Shown in pieces: positions 48,172 to 57,175 of a stretch of 64,000 nucleotides of DNA. The stretch is from Myxococcaceae bacterium JPH2 (GTDB lineage Bacteria > Myxococcota > Myxococcia > Myxococcales > Myxococcaceae). Under the pieces are notes generated by a model. The model was not told where the DNA came from, did not search any database, and saw only the letters and a list, made by a program, of their open reading frames with translations. The position numbers were made by a program, and so were the translations under genes. Each line of letters starts with the position of its first letter. Within the stretch, counting starts at the first letter, position 1. The DNA is taken from contig JAEMGR010000019.1 of the NCBI GenBank assembly GCA_016458225.1, forward strand, positions 1-64,000, given 5' to 3'.

Positions 48172-50190
48172 TCACGGCCCCACGGCGAACACGAGGTCGT
48201 CCTGGTCGTCGTACGAGACCGAGCCCGTGCCGCACGCGGCGGCGGAGCCCTGGTAGCGGAAGCGCGCGCGCACCGCCTGGAGCGAACCTGCGGGCAGCGT
48301 GTACGTGGCGGACAGGGTCTGCGCGCCGGCCACGGTGGGCGACAGCGTGCCGATCAGCGTCCACGTGGGGCTGTTCGCGTTGGCCGCGTAGTACAGGTCC
48401 AGCTTGTCGGAGGTGTACGAGGAGTAGGCCCACACGGTGGCCTCGACCTTGACCTGCTTGCCCGGGCCGAACGCGGTGCCATTCACCGAGCTGACCTTGA
48501 TGCGGTCGTTGGACTCATCCGAGTGGAACGTGCCCGACGCGCCATCCGCGCAGGTGGAGCCCGCCAGGGTGTTGGGCGCGTTGGTCTCGGCGGGGCTCAT
48601 GCTGCCGCGGCCAGTGAGCAGCGTGCCCGAGTCACACGCGGTGCCCACGCTGGCGCAGGCCGGGGCCTTGAGCGTGGCGTTGTAGACGGCGGTGAAGACG
48701 GTGTTGGCCACCGTCACCGTCACGGCGCTGGTCGCCGTGGAGTTGCCCGCGCCGTCATACGCGACGGCGGAGACGGTGTGGCTGCCGTTGCTGGCCGTGG
48801 TGGAGTCCCACGCGTAGCTGTACGGCGAGGAGAAGTCCGAGTTCTTCACCGCGCCGTCCACGAGGAAGTCCACGCGGCTGACGCCCACGTTGTCGCTGGC
48901 GGTCGCGGAGAGCGTCACGGAACCCGACACGGTGCCACCGGTGGGCGCCGTGAGCGACACGGTGGGCGGGGTGGTGTCCGGCGGGCCGCCACCACCGACG
49001 ACGCCCTTGGCGAGCTCGGCCATGTACGCGGCGGCGATCTTCGCGAACTTGAGGGCGTTGTCCGCCGTGCCACCGCTGCTGTTGGCCAGCGTGTCATTGG
49101 CCGTGTGGATGTACGGGTTGTACTCGCTCATCAGCGCCTCGAACGGGATGGACGCCGGGTAGCCTTGGCTGGTCCACGAGGCGTGGTCCGAGCACGCGTA
49201 GCCGCACGTGATGTTGGTCCACGTGTAGCCCGTGTACGTGTTGATGAGGTTGGTGAGGAAGGTGTTCTGCGCGGCGTTGGTGTTGTCGGTGACGATGGTC
49301 ACCTCCCACGACGAGCCGCGGTAGTTGACCATGTCGAGCTGGAGCGCGCCCACGACGTTGGTGCCCGCGGTCTTGTACGCGGCGGCGATCTCCTTGGAGC
49401 CCTTGAGGCCGGCCTCCTCGCCCGAGTAGGCCATGAGCTTCACCGTGCGCGCCGGCTTGTAGCCCTTGGCAATGGCCGAGCGCAGCACCTCGGTGAGGGT
49501 GGCGACGCCCGAGGCATCATCGTCCGCGCCGGGCGCGACGCCCGCGGTGTTGTTGAGGTTGATGGAGTCCAGGTGGCCGCCCATCACGACGACCTCGCTG
49601 GGGCTCGAGGTGCCGGTGATGGTGAGGATGACGGAGGGCTGGGCCCAGGTGGAGTGCGTGTAGAGCTGCACGGAGATGTCCGCGCGGCCCGCCGCGATGT
49701 TGGTCCACTCGGTCTTCAGCCAGTTGGCCGCGTCCACCCCCGTCTGGGACGTGTAGTAGCGGTTGGTGAAGCTGGCCAGCGAGCTGATGGTGCCGCGCAG
49801 GGTGGACTCGCTCAGGCCGCCGACGAGCGAGTTGACCACCGCGGCGTTGTCGATGGTGTAGGCCACCGCGGTCGCGAGCGAGGTGGGCGTGGAGCGCAGC
49901 TCCGCGTTCGCCTGCTCTTGCGTGTCGTGCGTCACGAAGCCGCCGCAGCGGTTGAAGCGATCGTGCATCACGCGCGCGATGACGACGAGCTGCGACTCAT
50001 GCACGCGGAGCACGCGGATGCCGTTCTGTTCACGGCCCTCCACGCCCGCGCCCGAGTCCTTCAGTGCCGCTTGGACCTCGCTCACGGTGTCCGTGCCGAG
50101 CGTGACCCAGACTTCGCGGTCGGCTGCCCAGGCGGACGTCGTGGTGCAGCAGAGCAGCGTGGCGACGGCCGCCAGCCTCTTCCAGTACAT
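48172..50190 (-). CDS. Secreted M28 (leucyl-aminopeptidase-type) metallopeptidase with Ig-like and shared C-terminal domains
   Basis: 672 residues from ATG 50190. A Sec signal peptide (cleavage about Ala22) is followed by a propeptide. The M28 catalytic domain (about 105-395) shows di-zinc ligands His206 (GGHLDS), Asp in GADDDASG (223-225), the general base Glu258 and ligand Glu259 (SGEEAG), Asp286 (LDMVNY) and His362 (PYIHTANDT). Next is a bacterial Ig-like module (DTTPPTVSLTAPTGG to AVTVTVANT). Last is a C-terminal domain of about 165 residues that also ends the M36 protease in this window. It releases N-terminal residues from peptides outside the cell. Confidence 0.93.
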   Translation of the reverse strand: MYWKRLAAVATLLCCTTTSAWAADREVWVTLGTDTVSEVQAALKDSGAGVEGREQNGIRVLRVHESQLVVIARVMHDRFNRCGGFVTHDTQEQANAELRSTPTSLATAVAYTIDNAAVVNSLVGGLSESTLRGTISSLASFTNRYYTSQTGVDAANWLKTEWTNIAAGRADISVQLYTHSTWAQPSVILTITGTSSPSEVVVMGGHLDSINLNNTAGVAPGADDDASGVATLTEVLRSAIAKGYKPARTVKLMAYSGEEAGLKGSKEIAAAYKTAGTNVVGALQLDMVNYRGSSWEVTIVTDNTNAAQNTFLTNLINTYTGYTWTNITCGYACSDHASWTSQGYPASIPFEALMSEYNPYIHTANDTLANSSGGTADNALKFAKIAAAYMAELAKGVVGGGGPPDTTPPTVSLTAPTGGTVSGSVTLSATASDNVGVSRVDFLVDGAVKNSDFSSPYSYAWDSTTASNGSHTVSAVAYDGAGNSTATSAVTVTVANTVFTAVYNATLKAPACASVGTACDSGTLLTGRGSMSPAETNAPNTLAGSTCADGASGTFHSDESNDRIKVSSVNGTAFGPGKQVKVEATVWAYSSYTSDKLDLYYAANANSPTWTLIGTLSPTVAGAQTLSATYTLPAGSLQAVRARFRYQGSAAACGTGSVSYDDQDDLVFAVGP

Positions 50191-50606
50191 GAACCCTCCG
50201 GTGCGGGTTGAACCCGCGTGAGCCCTGTGCGGACGGGTGGACCCCGAAGCGCAGGGAGACTGCGTGCCCGGTGTGGCGGATTCAACGGCGCTACCCGCGC
50301 GCACCCCCGGCCCGACCCCGCGCGAAGCCCCCTGTTTTCGGCACGACACAAGTGCCCCGCATCCGTGCATGACCCAGGAGGGCGTCAGGCACCGCGGGTG
50401 GCGCATCCTGTGTAATACGAGATATGCACGTCAAGCATGCGATACAAGCGAAGCATGAAAAATCTGACGATGCTTGCGAGGTGAGACGTGTAGGTCGTGT
50501 GTTGGAGGTCGCTGTTCGCAGTGCGACCGTTGCGCATGACGCACCGAGGTGAACGGCTGCGTCAGAGCGCCGGTTTGGCGCTCACGGGTGTGCGCTCAGC
50601 GATGGG
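50191..50606. other. Intergenic region upstream of the M28 gene, with repeated AAGCAT
   Basis: No gene recognised in this 416-base gap. From about 50410 to 50480 it turns AT-rich. AAGCAT occurs at 50433-50438 and 50451-50456, and its complement ATGCTT at 50470-50475, so the last two form an inverted repeat with a 13-base loop. The region plausibly holds the promoter of the M28 gene on the minus strand. Confidence 0.4.
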
Positions 50607-50873
50607 CTACGCGAATTCCGACTCGAACGCCGCGATGGCCTGCTCCAACGTCGCGTGCGGCGCGGAGCGCTCTTCGGGAGGCGTCTCGGAGAGCAACTCC
50701 CAGAACTGGCGCTCCAGCACCTCGCGGTCCTTCTGACTGAAGGGCTCGCGCAGCCGGTCCGCGCTCTGCACCACGTAGCCGCCCTGGCCCAGCACTTCCA
50801 GGCATCGATAGATGATCAGCTCGCGGTTGGGCGTGCGGCGGATGACCTCGATGCGCTTGTAGAGGTTGGGCAT
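50607..50873 (-). CDS. Small hypothetical protein
   Basis: 88 residues, cytosolic, acidic. It begins MPNLYKRIEVIRRTPNRELI and is predicted mixed alpha/beta with a helical second half (SQKDREVLERQFWELLSE). No family recognised. The start lies 13 bases after the stop of the upstream 101-residue gene, so the two form a small operon. The ribosome site is poor, consistent with coupling to the upstream gene. Confidence 0.6.
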   Translation of the reverse strand: MPNLYKRIEVIRRTPNRELIIYRCLEVLGQGGYVVQSADRLREPFSQKDREVLERQFWELLSETPPEERSAPHATLEQAIAAFESEFA

Positions 50874-50886
50874 GCCAGGGCGAGGA

Positions 50887-51192
50887 CTACAGGAGCATCT
50901 CGAGGGGCATGGTCATGCCCGCCTCGAACTGGGGCGCCTGGCGAAGCTGCTCCAACACGGTGGGGCTGGCGACGAGCGTCACCTGCGGCAGTGAGCCGGG
51001 CTCACTCATCCACTTCACCCCTCCCGCCAGGCCCTGTGCGTCCAGATAGCCCACCAGGGACTCGCGGAATCGTTGGCTCTCTTGCACGCCCCGCTCGTAC
51101 ACGGCCCGGCGGTCCAGGGACTTCGCTGCCTTCTTCACAGCCGCGCTCGCGCCTACAACGTCCCGAGGCATGACGATGATCTCAACCCACAT
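50887..51192 (-). CDS. Small hypothetical protein
   Basis: 101 residues from ATG 51192, with GGAGG eight bases upstream. It begins MWVEIIVMPRDVVGASAAVK and ends in a hydrophobic helix (QFEAGMTMPLEML). There are no motifs, signal peptide or membrane segment. First gene of a two-gene unit with the 88-residue protein. The size and arrangement superficially resemble toxin-antitoxin pairs, but no family similarity supports that. Confidence 0.6.
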   Translation of the reverse strand: MWVEIIVMPRDVVGASAAVKKAAKSLDRRAVYERGVQESQRFRESLVGYLDAQGLAGGVKWMSEPGSLPQVTLVASPTVLEQLRQAPQFEAGMTMPLEMLL

Positions 51193-51385
51193 CGGCCCGC
51201 CCTCCGTTGGCTCAACACACGAGAAGTCCGTCTCCCATTATCGCAGAGGGCAAACGCGCCGTTGCGTCTGGAATGACGCCGCGGCGCGCGAGTCCGTGGT
51301 TTTCATGTTTTGCCGGGCGAACAGAGCGCGAGAAGCGTGTTTTGCTGCTCTCTGCACGTGAGGTGGCGGACACTGACGCGCCGGT

Positions 51386-52708
51386 TCACGGCCGGCCGAG
51401 CAGCTCCAGCGCGGCGGTGGTGAGGGCCGAAATGCCGGTGCGCAGGGTGCGCTCGCGGTCCGGCGCGAAGGTGGCGGAGTGCAAGGAGGGGAGCGGCTCT
51501 CCCGATTGCCTGGCCTGTGCGTAGCGCTGTGGTTCCACCGCGCCGAGCCACAGCAGCGTCGCGGGAATCCCGAGCCGGCCGTACTCGGAGAAGTCCTCGC
51601 CGCCCATGACGGGCGGGGCCGTGCGCAGGTTCTTGTCGCCGAGTGCACGCGCCAGCGCGGAGACGAGCCGCTGCGTGAGCGCGGGCTCGTTGTACGTGGC
51701 CGGCGTGCCCTCAGTGACGGAGACGGTGGGCGGACGTGGCGCGTTGGACGCGAGGGCCTCGGCCTTGACGATGCGCTCGATTCCCTCGAGCAGCCGCTTG
51801 CGCACCTCGGGCTTGTACGAGCGGACGGTGAGCTGGAGCCGCACCTCGTCGGGGATGATGTTGTGCTTGGTGCCTCCGTGGATGGAGCCCACCGTCACCA
51901 CCGCGGGCTCCAGCGGGTCCTTCTCGCGACTCACCAGCGTCTGGAGCGCGAGCACCGTGCGCGCCGCCATCACCACCGGATCCACCGTCGTCTGCGGATA
52001 CGCGCCGTGTCCGCCCTTGCCGTAGAGCGTGACATCCACCGAGTCCACGCTCGCGAGCGCGAAGCCCGGCGTGTACTCCACCGTGCCCGCTTCGGCGGTG
52101 CTGCTGTCGTGCAAGGCCACCGCGAAGTCCGGCTTGGGGAAGCGCTGGAACAAGCCCGCCTCCAACATCTGCCGCGCGCCCGAGCCCTGCTCCTCGGCGG
52201 GCTGCGCCACGAGCATCACCGTGCCTCGCCACTGGCCGCGCGCGCGAGCGAGCAGCATCGCCGTGCCCATCCACGACGTCATGTGCACGTCATGGCCGCA
52301 CGCGTGCATCACCGAGACGCGCTGCCCGCCATCGTCCACCGCCGTCACCTTGCTCGCGTACGGCAGCCCCGTCTTCTCCTCCACGGGCAGCCCGTCCATT
52401 TCCGTGCGCAGCATCACCGTGGGCCCCGCGCCGTTGCGCAACAGCGCCACCACGCCGTGGCCCCCCACCTGCGTCGTCACGTCGTAGCCCAGCGCGCGCA
52501 GCCTCGCCGCGAGCTTCGCCGCTGTCTTCTCCTCTTGCCGCGACAACTCGGGCGCCTGGTGAAGCTCGCGGTAGAGCTTGTCCAGGTCCGGGTACAGCGC
52601 GTCCAACGCCCCGAGCGCGGGAGGCGGCGCGGGCGTCTCTGCCGCGAAGGCGGGGAGCGCGCAAAGGGACATGACGGCCATCAGCATCGCGGCGGGACGA
52701 CGTGGCAT
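51386..52708 (-). CDS. Secreted M20-family amidohydrolase
   Basis: 440 residues from ATG 52708. The signal peptide ends AFAAE. Metal-site motifs are ACGHDVHMTSW (Cys and His ligands) and the catalytic Glu pair in PAEEQGSG. The C-terminal metal-site His is less certain. The lid/dimer domain starts SVDVTLYGKGGHGAYPQ, with GGTKHNIIPDEV. The family includes carboxypeptidase-like hippurate, aminoacyl and indole-acetyl-amino-acid hydrolases, so it probably releases free amino acids from N-acyl conjugates in the periplasm or outside. Confidence 0.92.
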   Translation of the reverse strand: MPRRPAAMLMAVMSLCALPAFAAETPAPPPALGALDALYPDLDKLYRELHQAPELSRQEEKTAAKLAARLRALGYDVTTQVGGHGVVALLRNGAGPTVMLRTEMDGLPVEEKTGLPYASKVTAVDDGGQRVSVMHACGHDVHMTSWMGTAMLLARARGQWRGTVMLVAQPAEEQGSGARQMLEAGLFQRFPKPDFAVALHDSSTAEAGTVEYTPGFALASVDSVDVTLYGKGGHGAYPQTTVDPVVMAARTVLALQTLVSREKDPLEPAVVTVGSIHGGTKHNIIPDEVRLQLTVRSYKPEVRKRLLEGIERIVKAEALASNAPRPPTVSVTEGTPATYNEPALTQRLVSALARALGDKNLRTAPPVMGGEDFSEYGRLGIPATLLWLGAVEPQRYAQARQSGEPLPSLHSATFAPDRERTLRTGISALTTAALELLGRP

Positions 52709-52873
52709 CACCGGAGTGTCCTGGCGTGAGGGGAGGCGCGACTACAGCACGGTGGCGCGCGCGCTGCCCATCGCGCCCCGGCGCCGTGTTTTGCCGCTTG
52801 CCTGGGACCTGTGAGGTCGGCAAGGTAGCTCCGTAGTCAGACTGAACGGATGTTGCGTTCCCAGGAGCGAGCG

Positions 52874-53278
52874 ATGATGGAGTTCCACAGGGGCCGGTTG
52901 TTCGATCACGTGCACATCCAGGTGAAGGACCTGGAGGCCAGTCGGCGGTTCTATCGCGCGGTGATGGAGGTGTTCGGACTGACCATCCAGCACGAGGCGC
53001 CAACGTTCTTCAACACGGATGAGCTCTTCGTCACGGCGGATGGACCGCCGTCGCGCATCCACCTGGCGTTCCAGGCGCCGGACCGCGAGACGGTGCACCG
53101 CTTCTACGAGGTGGCCCTGGCCGCGGGAGGCCGCGACAACGGCGGTCCCGGCGAGCGCAAGTACCACCCGGGTTACTACGCCGCGTTCGTGTTGGATCCG
53201 GACGGCAACAACCTCGAGACGGTGTTCCACGGCCCGGTCGACCGCTCCGCTCCGTCCGTCGTCCTGAAGGCGCTCTAG
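52874..53278 (+). CDS. VOC-family protein
   Basis: 134 residues from ATG 52874, with AGGAG eight bases upstream. The glyoxalase-fold module reads FDHVHIQVKDLEASRRFYRA, and the C-terminal strand YYAAFVLDPDGNNLETVFHG contains the canonical DPDGNNLE metal-side block. It lacks a second full module, so it likely dimerises. The substrate is unknown. A strong bidirectional hairpin lies between it and the M36 gene. Confidence 0.88.
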   Translation: MMEFHRGRLFDHVHIQVKDLEASRRFYRAVMEVFGLTIQHEAPTFFNTDELFVTADGPPSRIHLAFQAPDRETVHRFYEVALAAGGRDNGGPGERKYHPGYYAAFVLDPDGNNLETVFHGPVDRSAPSVVLKAL

Positions 53279-53296
53279 GTCGCTGGCGCAAAGGAA

Positions 53297-53328
53297 GAGG
53301 GGCCCCTGGTTGAATCCAGGAGCCCCTC
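53297..53328. terminator. Bidirectional hairpin terminator
   Basis: GAGGGGC (53297-53303) pairs with GCCCCTC (53322-53328), and CCTGG pairs with CCAGG inside, leaving a six-base loop. It lies between the convergent VOC and M36 protease genes. Confidence 0.75.
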
Positions 53329-53388
53329 GGTGTCACGGGCCCAGCAGCTCAGACTCCGGAGCGGGGCCGCGCTCCGGAGCCTTGCGCA

Positions 53389-56300
53389 TCAGCGGGCCGT
53401 GGGGGTCGCGCGGCCCTGCTTCGTCTGGGCCGCCTTCCCGTTCGCCTTGGCGACCGCCGCCGAGACGTTGAACACCAGGTCGTCGCGGTCGTTGTAGCTG
53501 CCGGACACGCACGCGCTCGTCGCCGTCCCGCCGTAGCGGAACTGCGCGCGCACGGCGTGGTTGCCCGTGTTGGCGCCCACCGTCAGCGTGTACGAGAACG
53601 TCTTCAAGCCCGCGACGGTGCACGCCTGATTCGTGGTCAGCGTGGTCCACGTCGGCGCCGTGGTGGCGTTCGTCGTGTAGTACAGGTCCAACGAGTCGGA
53701 CGTGCCCCAGCAGTACACGGTGACGTCCACCTTGACCTGCTTGCCCGGGGTGATGGTGCCCTCATCGACGGTCTTCAGCGAGATGCGGTCGATGCTCTCG
53801 TCGGAGTGGTACGTGCCGGAGACACCATCCGCGCAGGAGGCGCCCAGCGTGTTGGGCTGGTTGGGCTCGATGCCGCCGGACAGCGTGCCACGGCCGTTGA
53901 TGAGCGTGGCGCCCGTGTCGCAGCCGCAGACCGAGCCGCAGGCCGGAGCCTTCAGCGTGCTGTTGTACGCGGCGGCCACCGGGGTGCAGATGTTCGTCGT
54001 GGTGAAGCTGGACGCCGTGCTCCACGGACCCGCGCCACAGCTGTCCTTGGCGCGCGCGTGCCAGTAGTAGGTGGTGAGGTTGGAGAGCGCCGGCGTCACG
54101 TTCCACGCGCTGGTGCTCAGGCTGCTGGCGGAGCGGACCACCGGCGAGAAGCTCGGGTCGGTGGACAGCTCCACGTCGTACCCGGACGCGCTCGTCACGT
54201 CGCTCCAGTCGAGCGCCGCGTTGAGGGACACGCCCGTCGCGCCGCCGGCGGGGCTGGAGAGCGTGGGCGCTCCCAGCGTGATGCAGCCGCGCGTGGTGAA
54301 CGAGCGGGTCGCGGACCAGGCGCTCGTGCCACCGCACGAGTTGGCCGCGCGCGCATGCCAGTAGTACACCGTGTTGGCCGCGAGCGAGGCCGTCACCGTC
54401 CAGTTGCTGCTCACCAGCGAGTTGGCCGAGGCCACCTTGTTGGCGAAGGCCGAGTCGGTCGCCACCTCGACCTCGTAACCCGAGGCCCCCGTGACATCCG
54501 CCCAGTCCAGCGCGGGCGACAGCTCCACCGCGGTGGCGCCATCGTTCGGCGTCGCGAGCGCGGGGACGGTCGGCGCGGCGCACACCGGCGTGGTGCACAC
54601 GCAGGCGCTCGCCGTGCTGTAGCAGGCGTTGGAGCTGGCCGCGACGACCGAGTAGCAGTACTGGCGGCCGTTGGCGACCTCGGGGTCGTTGTAGCTGGTG
54701 CCCGTGACGTTGGCGACGCGCGCCTTGCCGAAGTCGCAGCCCGCGAAGCCCTCCGTCTTCATGACCCAGTACTGGTTGGCGCCGGGGACGCTCGTCCAGT
54801 TGACGCCCACCTGGCTGTCGCCCGCCGTGACGGTGGCGACCGGCGCGGTGCTCGGACCCGCGGAGCACCCGGCGTTGACCGGCGCGGGCGTGGAGCACGC
54901 GATGTTGTGGCGGTTGTAGGCGGCGTAGATGGCCGTCATGTGCGGCGTGCCGTCGGCGAGGTTGCCGTTGTCGTCATCCGCGGCCAGCCACTGCATGTAG
55001 CCGTTGGTCGCGCCGCAGCCGTCGGACGTGCCGGCGGTGCAGTTGCAGGCGTGCCACGTGCCCACGTTGCCGCTGCCCTGGTAGAACAGCTTGTTGCCCA
55101 CCATGAAGGCGGTGTTGGAGTCGTAGTTGAACGGCGCGCCGGCCAGGTCACGCGTCACGAGGTCCCACGCGGCCTGACGCACGGGCGAGGCGGCGCAGTG
55201 CACCTGCTTGCCGCAGGGGCCCGTGCCGGAGCTGCACATGGGGCACACGAAGTTCTGCGGCGTGGCCGGGGTGTTGGGCGCGCTGGCGGCCCAGTCCGCG
55301 TCACGCACGCCGGAGCAGCGCAGGTTGCACCACGACTGCCCGGCGACCTGCGACTCCTGCTGGTTGAAGCCCGTGCCGTCCGGCGTCGGGCCGCAGCCCG
55401 GATTGGACGTCTGGAAGAAGCCGTAGCCCACGCACGAGGTCTGCAGGCGGTAGATGGCCGCGATGTCCGCGTAGCCCTCGCTCGAGTTGCTGAGCGTGCC
55501 GTTGGCGTCGAAGTTGTCGATGCCGTGGCCCCACTCGTGGTCGAACACGGCGCCAATTTCGCCCGTGTTCCGACAGCCGCCGCCGCTGCGGTAGAAGTTG
55601 ACCGTCGTGCCGTTCCAGAACGCGTTGCACGTGCTGTTGATGTTCACGTTCGCCGTGAGCTGGCCCTGCAGCCACGTGTTGGTGGGCAGCCAGCCGCGCG
55701 CCACTTCCTTGATCTTGTTCAGCTCGTAGAAGCTGGAGCGCGTGGCCGCGGTGTTGCCCGCGGACGTGCCGGCCGGAACCACGCAGTCGTGGTCGTTGTT
55801 GACGCCGCCCAGGTCCAGGCTGCCCGTGGTGGACGTGGCGCTGATGGCGCCGCACGCGTCGGAGATCTTCACGTACTTGCCCGACAGCGTCGTCGACAGC
55901 GTGCCGGAGCTGTAGTTGTAGATGCCGGCGCCGTCCGTGTAGTTGTTGGGGGACGCGAAGCCCGTGTCCGCCCACGGCATCGGCGTGCCGGGCTGCATGG
56001 TGCCGCACGTGCCATTGGACGCGCACACCCCGATGTTGGTGGACGGATAGACGCCGCCCTTCATGCTGGCATCGAAGTAGTGGTTGGCGTCCTCGAGCGC
56101 GAGCACCTCGCCCGTCTGCGCATCCACCGTCACCTTCCAGCGCTCGGACTCACCGGGGCTCTGGAAGCCGTAGCTCCACACGAGCAGGTGGCCATAGCCC
56201 TCGCCAAACGCCGCGCCGTCCTTCGAGAACGGGGCGATCTCCAGCGTGGGCTGCTGCCACAGGCTGTTGGGCGCGAGCTGCCGACCCACGAACGTGTTGC

Positions 56301-56955
56301 CCGACGTCAGCGCCTCGCTCGCGGCCACCGCGGGCTTCGTGTCGATGCGCGCGTTCTTCCAGGACTCGGTGCCCAGGAGGATGAGGTTGCCGTGGCTGAT
56401 GGTCGCGGCGACCCGAGCGTCCCGCACCGGCACGCCGTTGAGCACCTGCGGGATGTGCACCTGCCACAGATGCGGCGCCACCTGCGTCACGCGCGGCGAG
56501 CCGAGCTGGAGCAGGTCCACGCCGATCGCGGCCTGGTTGTCCGCGATGAACTTGAAGACCAGGTCCGCCACCACCGACTCATCCACCCCCCCCACCGAGC
56601 GGCCAATCTCCTCGCGCACCGCATCCAGCGACACGCGGTTGTTGAAGCCGTCACCGGGGATGAGCGGCACGGAGCCCTGGATGCCCGTGGGCGTGCCCGT
56701 GCGCGGATCCAGGTAGACGTTGAACCCGCTGCCGTTGCGCGCGAAGAACTCCGACCAGGCATCCGCGCCCAGCGTCGGCATCAGCGAGCGGGCCTTCTGC
56801 AACGGCATGTTCTGTACGGGGAGGGAGAGCTCTGGCTTGTAGAAGGCCTTCGGAGCCAGGGCACTCTGTTGAGAGGGAGGGGGCTGCTGGAGGGCTTGCC
56901 CTGTGGCTGACAACATCAGGACAAGACAACATGCTGCGGACCTCAAGTGGCGCAT
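53389..56955 (-). CDS. Secreted M36 (fungalysin-type) metalloprotease with FN3-like repeats and shared C-terminal domain
   Basis: 1188 residues from ATG 56955, with GGAG six bases upstream. A signal peptide is followed by a propeptide (FTP/PepSY-like, about 30-295). The gluzincin site is DHEWGHGIDN (His473, Glu474, His477) with the third ligand Glu493 in SSEGYADIAA. Beyond about residue 700 are FN3-like modules, including a near-duplicate pair (ALDWADVTGASGYEVEVATD and ALDWSDVTSASGYDVELSTD) each ending with YYWHARA. The last 165 residues before a short basic tail match the C-terminal domain of the M28 enzyme. It is a broad endoprotease for extracellular or prey protein digestion. Confidence 0.92.
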   Translation of the reverse strand: MRHLRSAACCLVLMLSATGQALQQPPPSQQSALAPKAFYKPELSLPVQNMPLQKARSLMPTLGADAWSEFFARNGSGFNVYLDPRTGTPTGIQGSVPLIPGDGFNNRVSLDAVREEIGRSVGGVDESVVADLVFKFIADNQAAIGVDLLQLGSPRVTQVAPHLWQVHIPQVLNGVPVRDARVAATISHGNLILLGTESWKNARIDTKPAVAASEALTSGNTFVGRQLAPNSLWQQPTLEIAPFSKDGAAFGEGYGHLLVWSYGFQSPGESERWKVTVDAQTGEVLALEDANHYFDASMKGGVYPSTNIGVCASNGTCGTMQPGTPMPWADTGFASPNNYTDGAGIYNYSSGTLSTTLSGKYVKISDACGAISATSTTGSLDLGGVNNDHDCVVPAGTSAGNTAATRSSFYELNKIKEVARGWLPTNTWLQGQLTANVNINSTCNAFWNGTTVNFYRSGGGCRNTGEIGAVFDHEWGHGIDNFDANGTLSNSSEGYADIAAIYRLQTSCVGYGFFQTSNPGCGPTPDGTGFNQQESQVAGQSWCNLRCSGVRDADWAASAPNTPATPQNFVCPMCSSGTGPCGKQVHCAASPVRQAAWDLVTRDLAGAPFNYDSNTAFMVGNKLFYQGSGNVGTWHACNCTAGTSDGCGATNGYMQWLAADDDNGNLADGTPHMTAIYAAYNRHNIACSTPAPVNAGCSAGPSTAPVATVTAGDSQVGVNWTSVPGANQYWVMKTEGFAGCDFGKARVANVTGTSYNDPEVANGRQYCYSVVAASSNACYSTASACVCTTPVCAAPTVPALATPNDGATAVELSPALDWADVTGASGYEVEVATDSAFANKVASANSLVSSNWTVTASLAANTVYYWHARAANSCGGTSAWSATRSFTTRGCITLGAPTLSSPAGGATGVSLNAALDWSDVTSASGYDVELSTDPSFSPVVRSASSLSTSAWNVTPALSNLTTYYWHARAKDSCGAGPWSTASSFTTTNICTPVAAAYNSTLKAPACGSVCGCDTGATLINGRGTLSGGIEPNQPNTLGASCADGVSGTYHSDESIDRISLKTVDEGTITPGKQVKVDVTVYCWGTSDSLDLYYTTNATTAPTWTTLTTNQACTVAGLKTFSYTLTVGANTGNHAVRAQFRYGGTATSACVSGSYNDRDDLVFNVSAAVAKANGKAAQTKQGRATPTAR

Positions 56956-57103
56956 GCGATTCTCCACTGCGGACGGGAGCCGTTAGGAGCTGCGTCGCTC
57001 CGGGATGGAGCGCCACCGGAGTAGCTGTGTCCTCGAATAATTTGAATGTCGGCTATTCCTCAAAGTGCTGGAATTTAACGAACTCCTGGATTTCTGCGGG
57101 GTA

Positions 57104-57127
57104 GGACTGTCCGCATGTGGACAGTTC
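57104..57127. repeat. Inverted repeat upstream of the M36 gene
   Basis: GGACTGTCC (57104-57112) and GGACAGTTC (57119-57127) pair at eight of nine positions around a six-base spacer. It sits about 150 bases before the M36 start and 50 bases beyond the end of the next minus-strand gene. It may be an operator for the protease or a terminator of the upstream gene. Confidence 0.45.
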
Positions 57128-57175
57128 ACCTGTGGCAAAATCCGCCTCTCTCGGAGTATTACAGGACGGTCGCCG

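Noticed and set aside
47140-50211. 1023-codon plus-strand frame across the DRGH-nuclease 5' end, the 47.5-48.1 kb gene and the M28 gene
   Set aside because: It crosses several well-supported minus-strand genes and their gaps and has no recognisable domain.
50607-51192. Toxin-antitoxin module from the two small adjacent genes
   Set aside because: The size and order fit loosely, but neither protein resembles a known toxin or antitoxin family and no overlap or operator is evident.
53557-56910. 1117-codon plus-strand frame opposite the M36 protease
   Set aside because: Low-complexity Arg/Ala/Val/His translation. The minus strand has signal peptide, HEWGHGID site and repeats.
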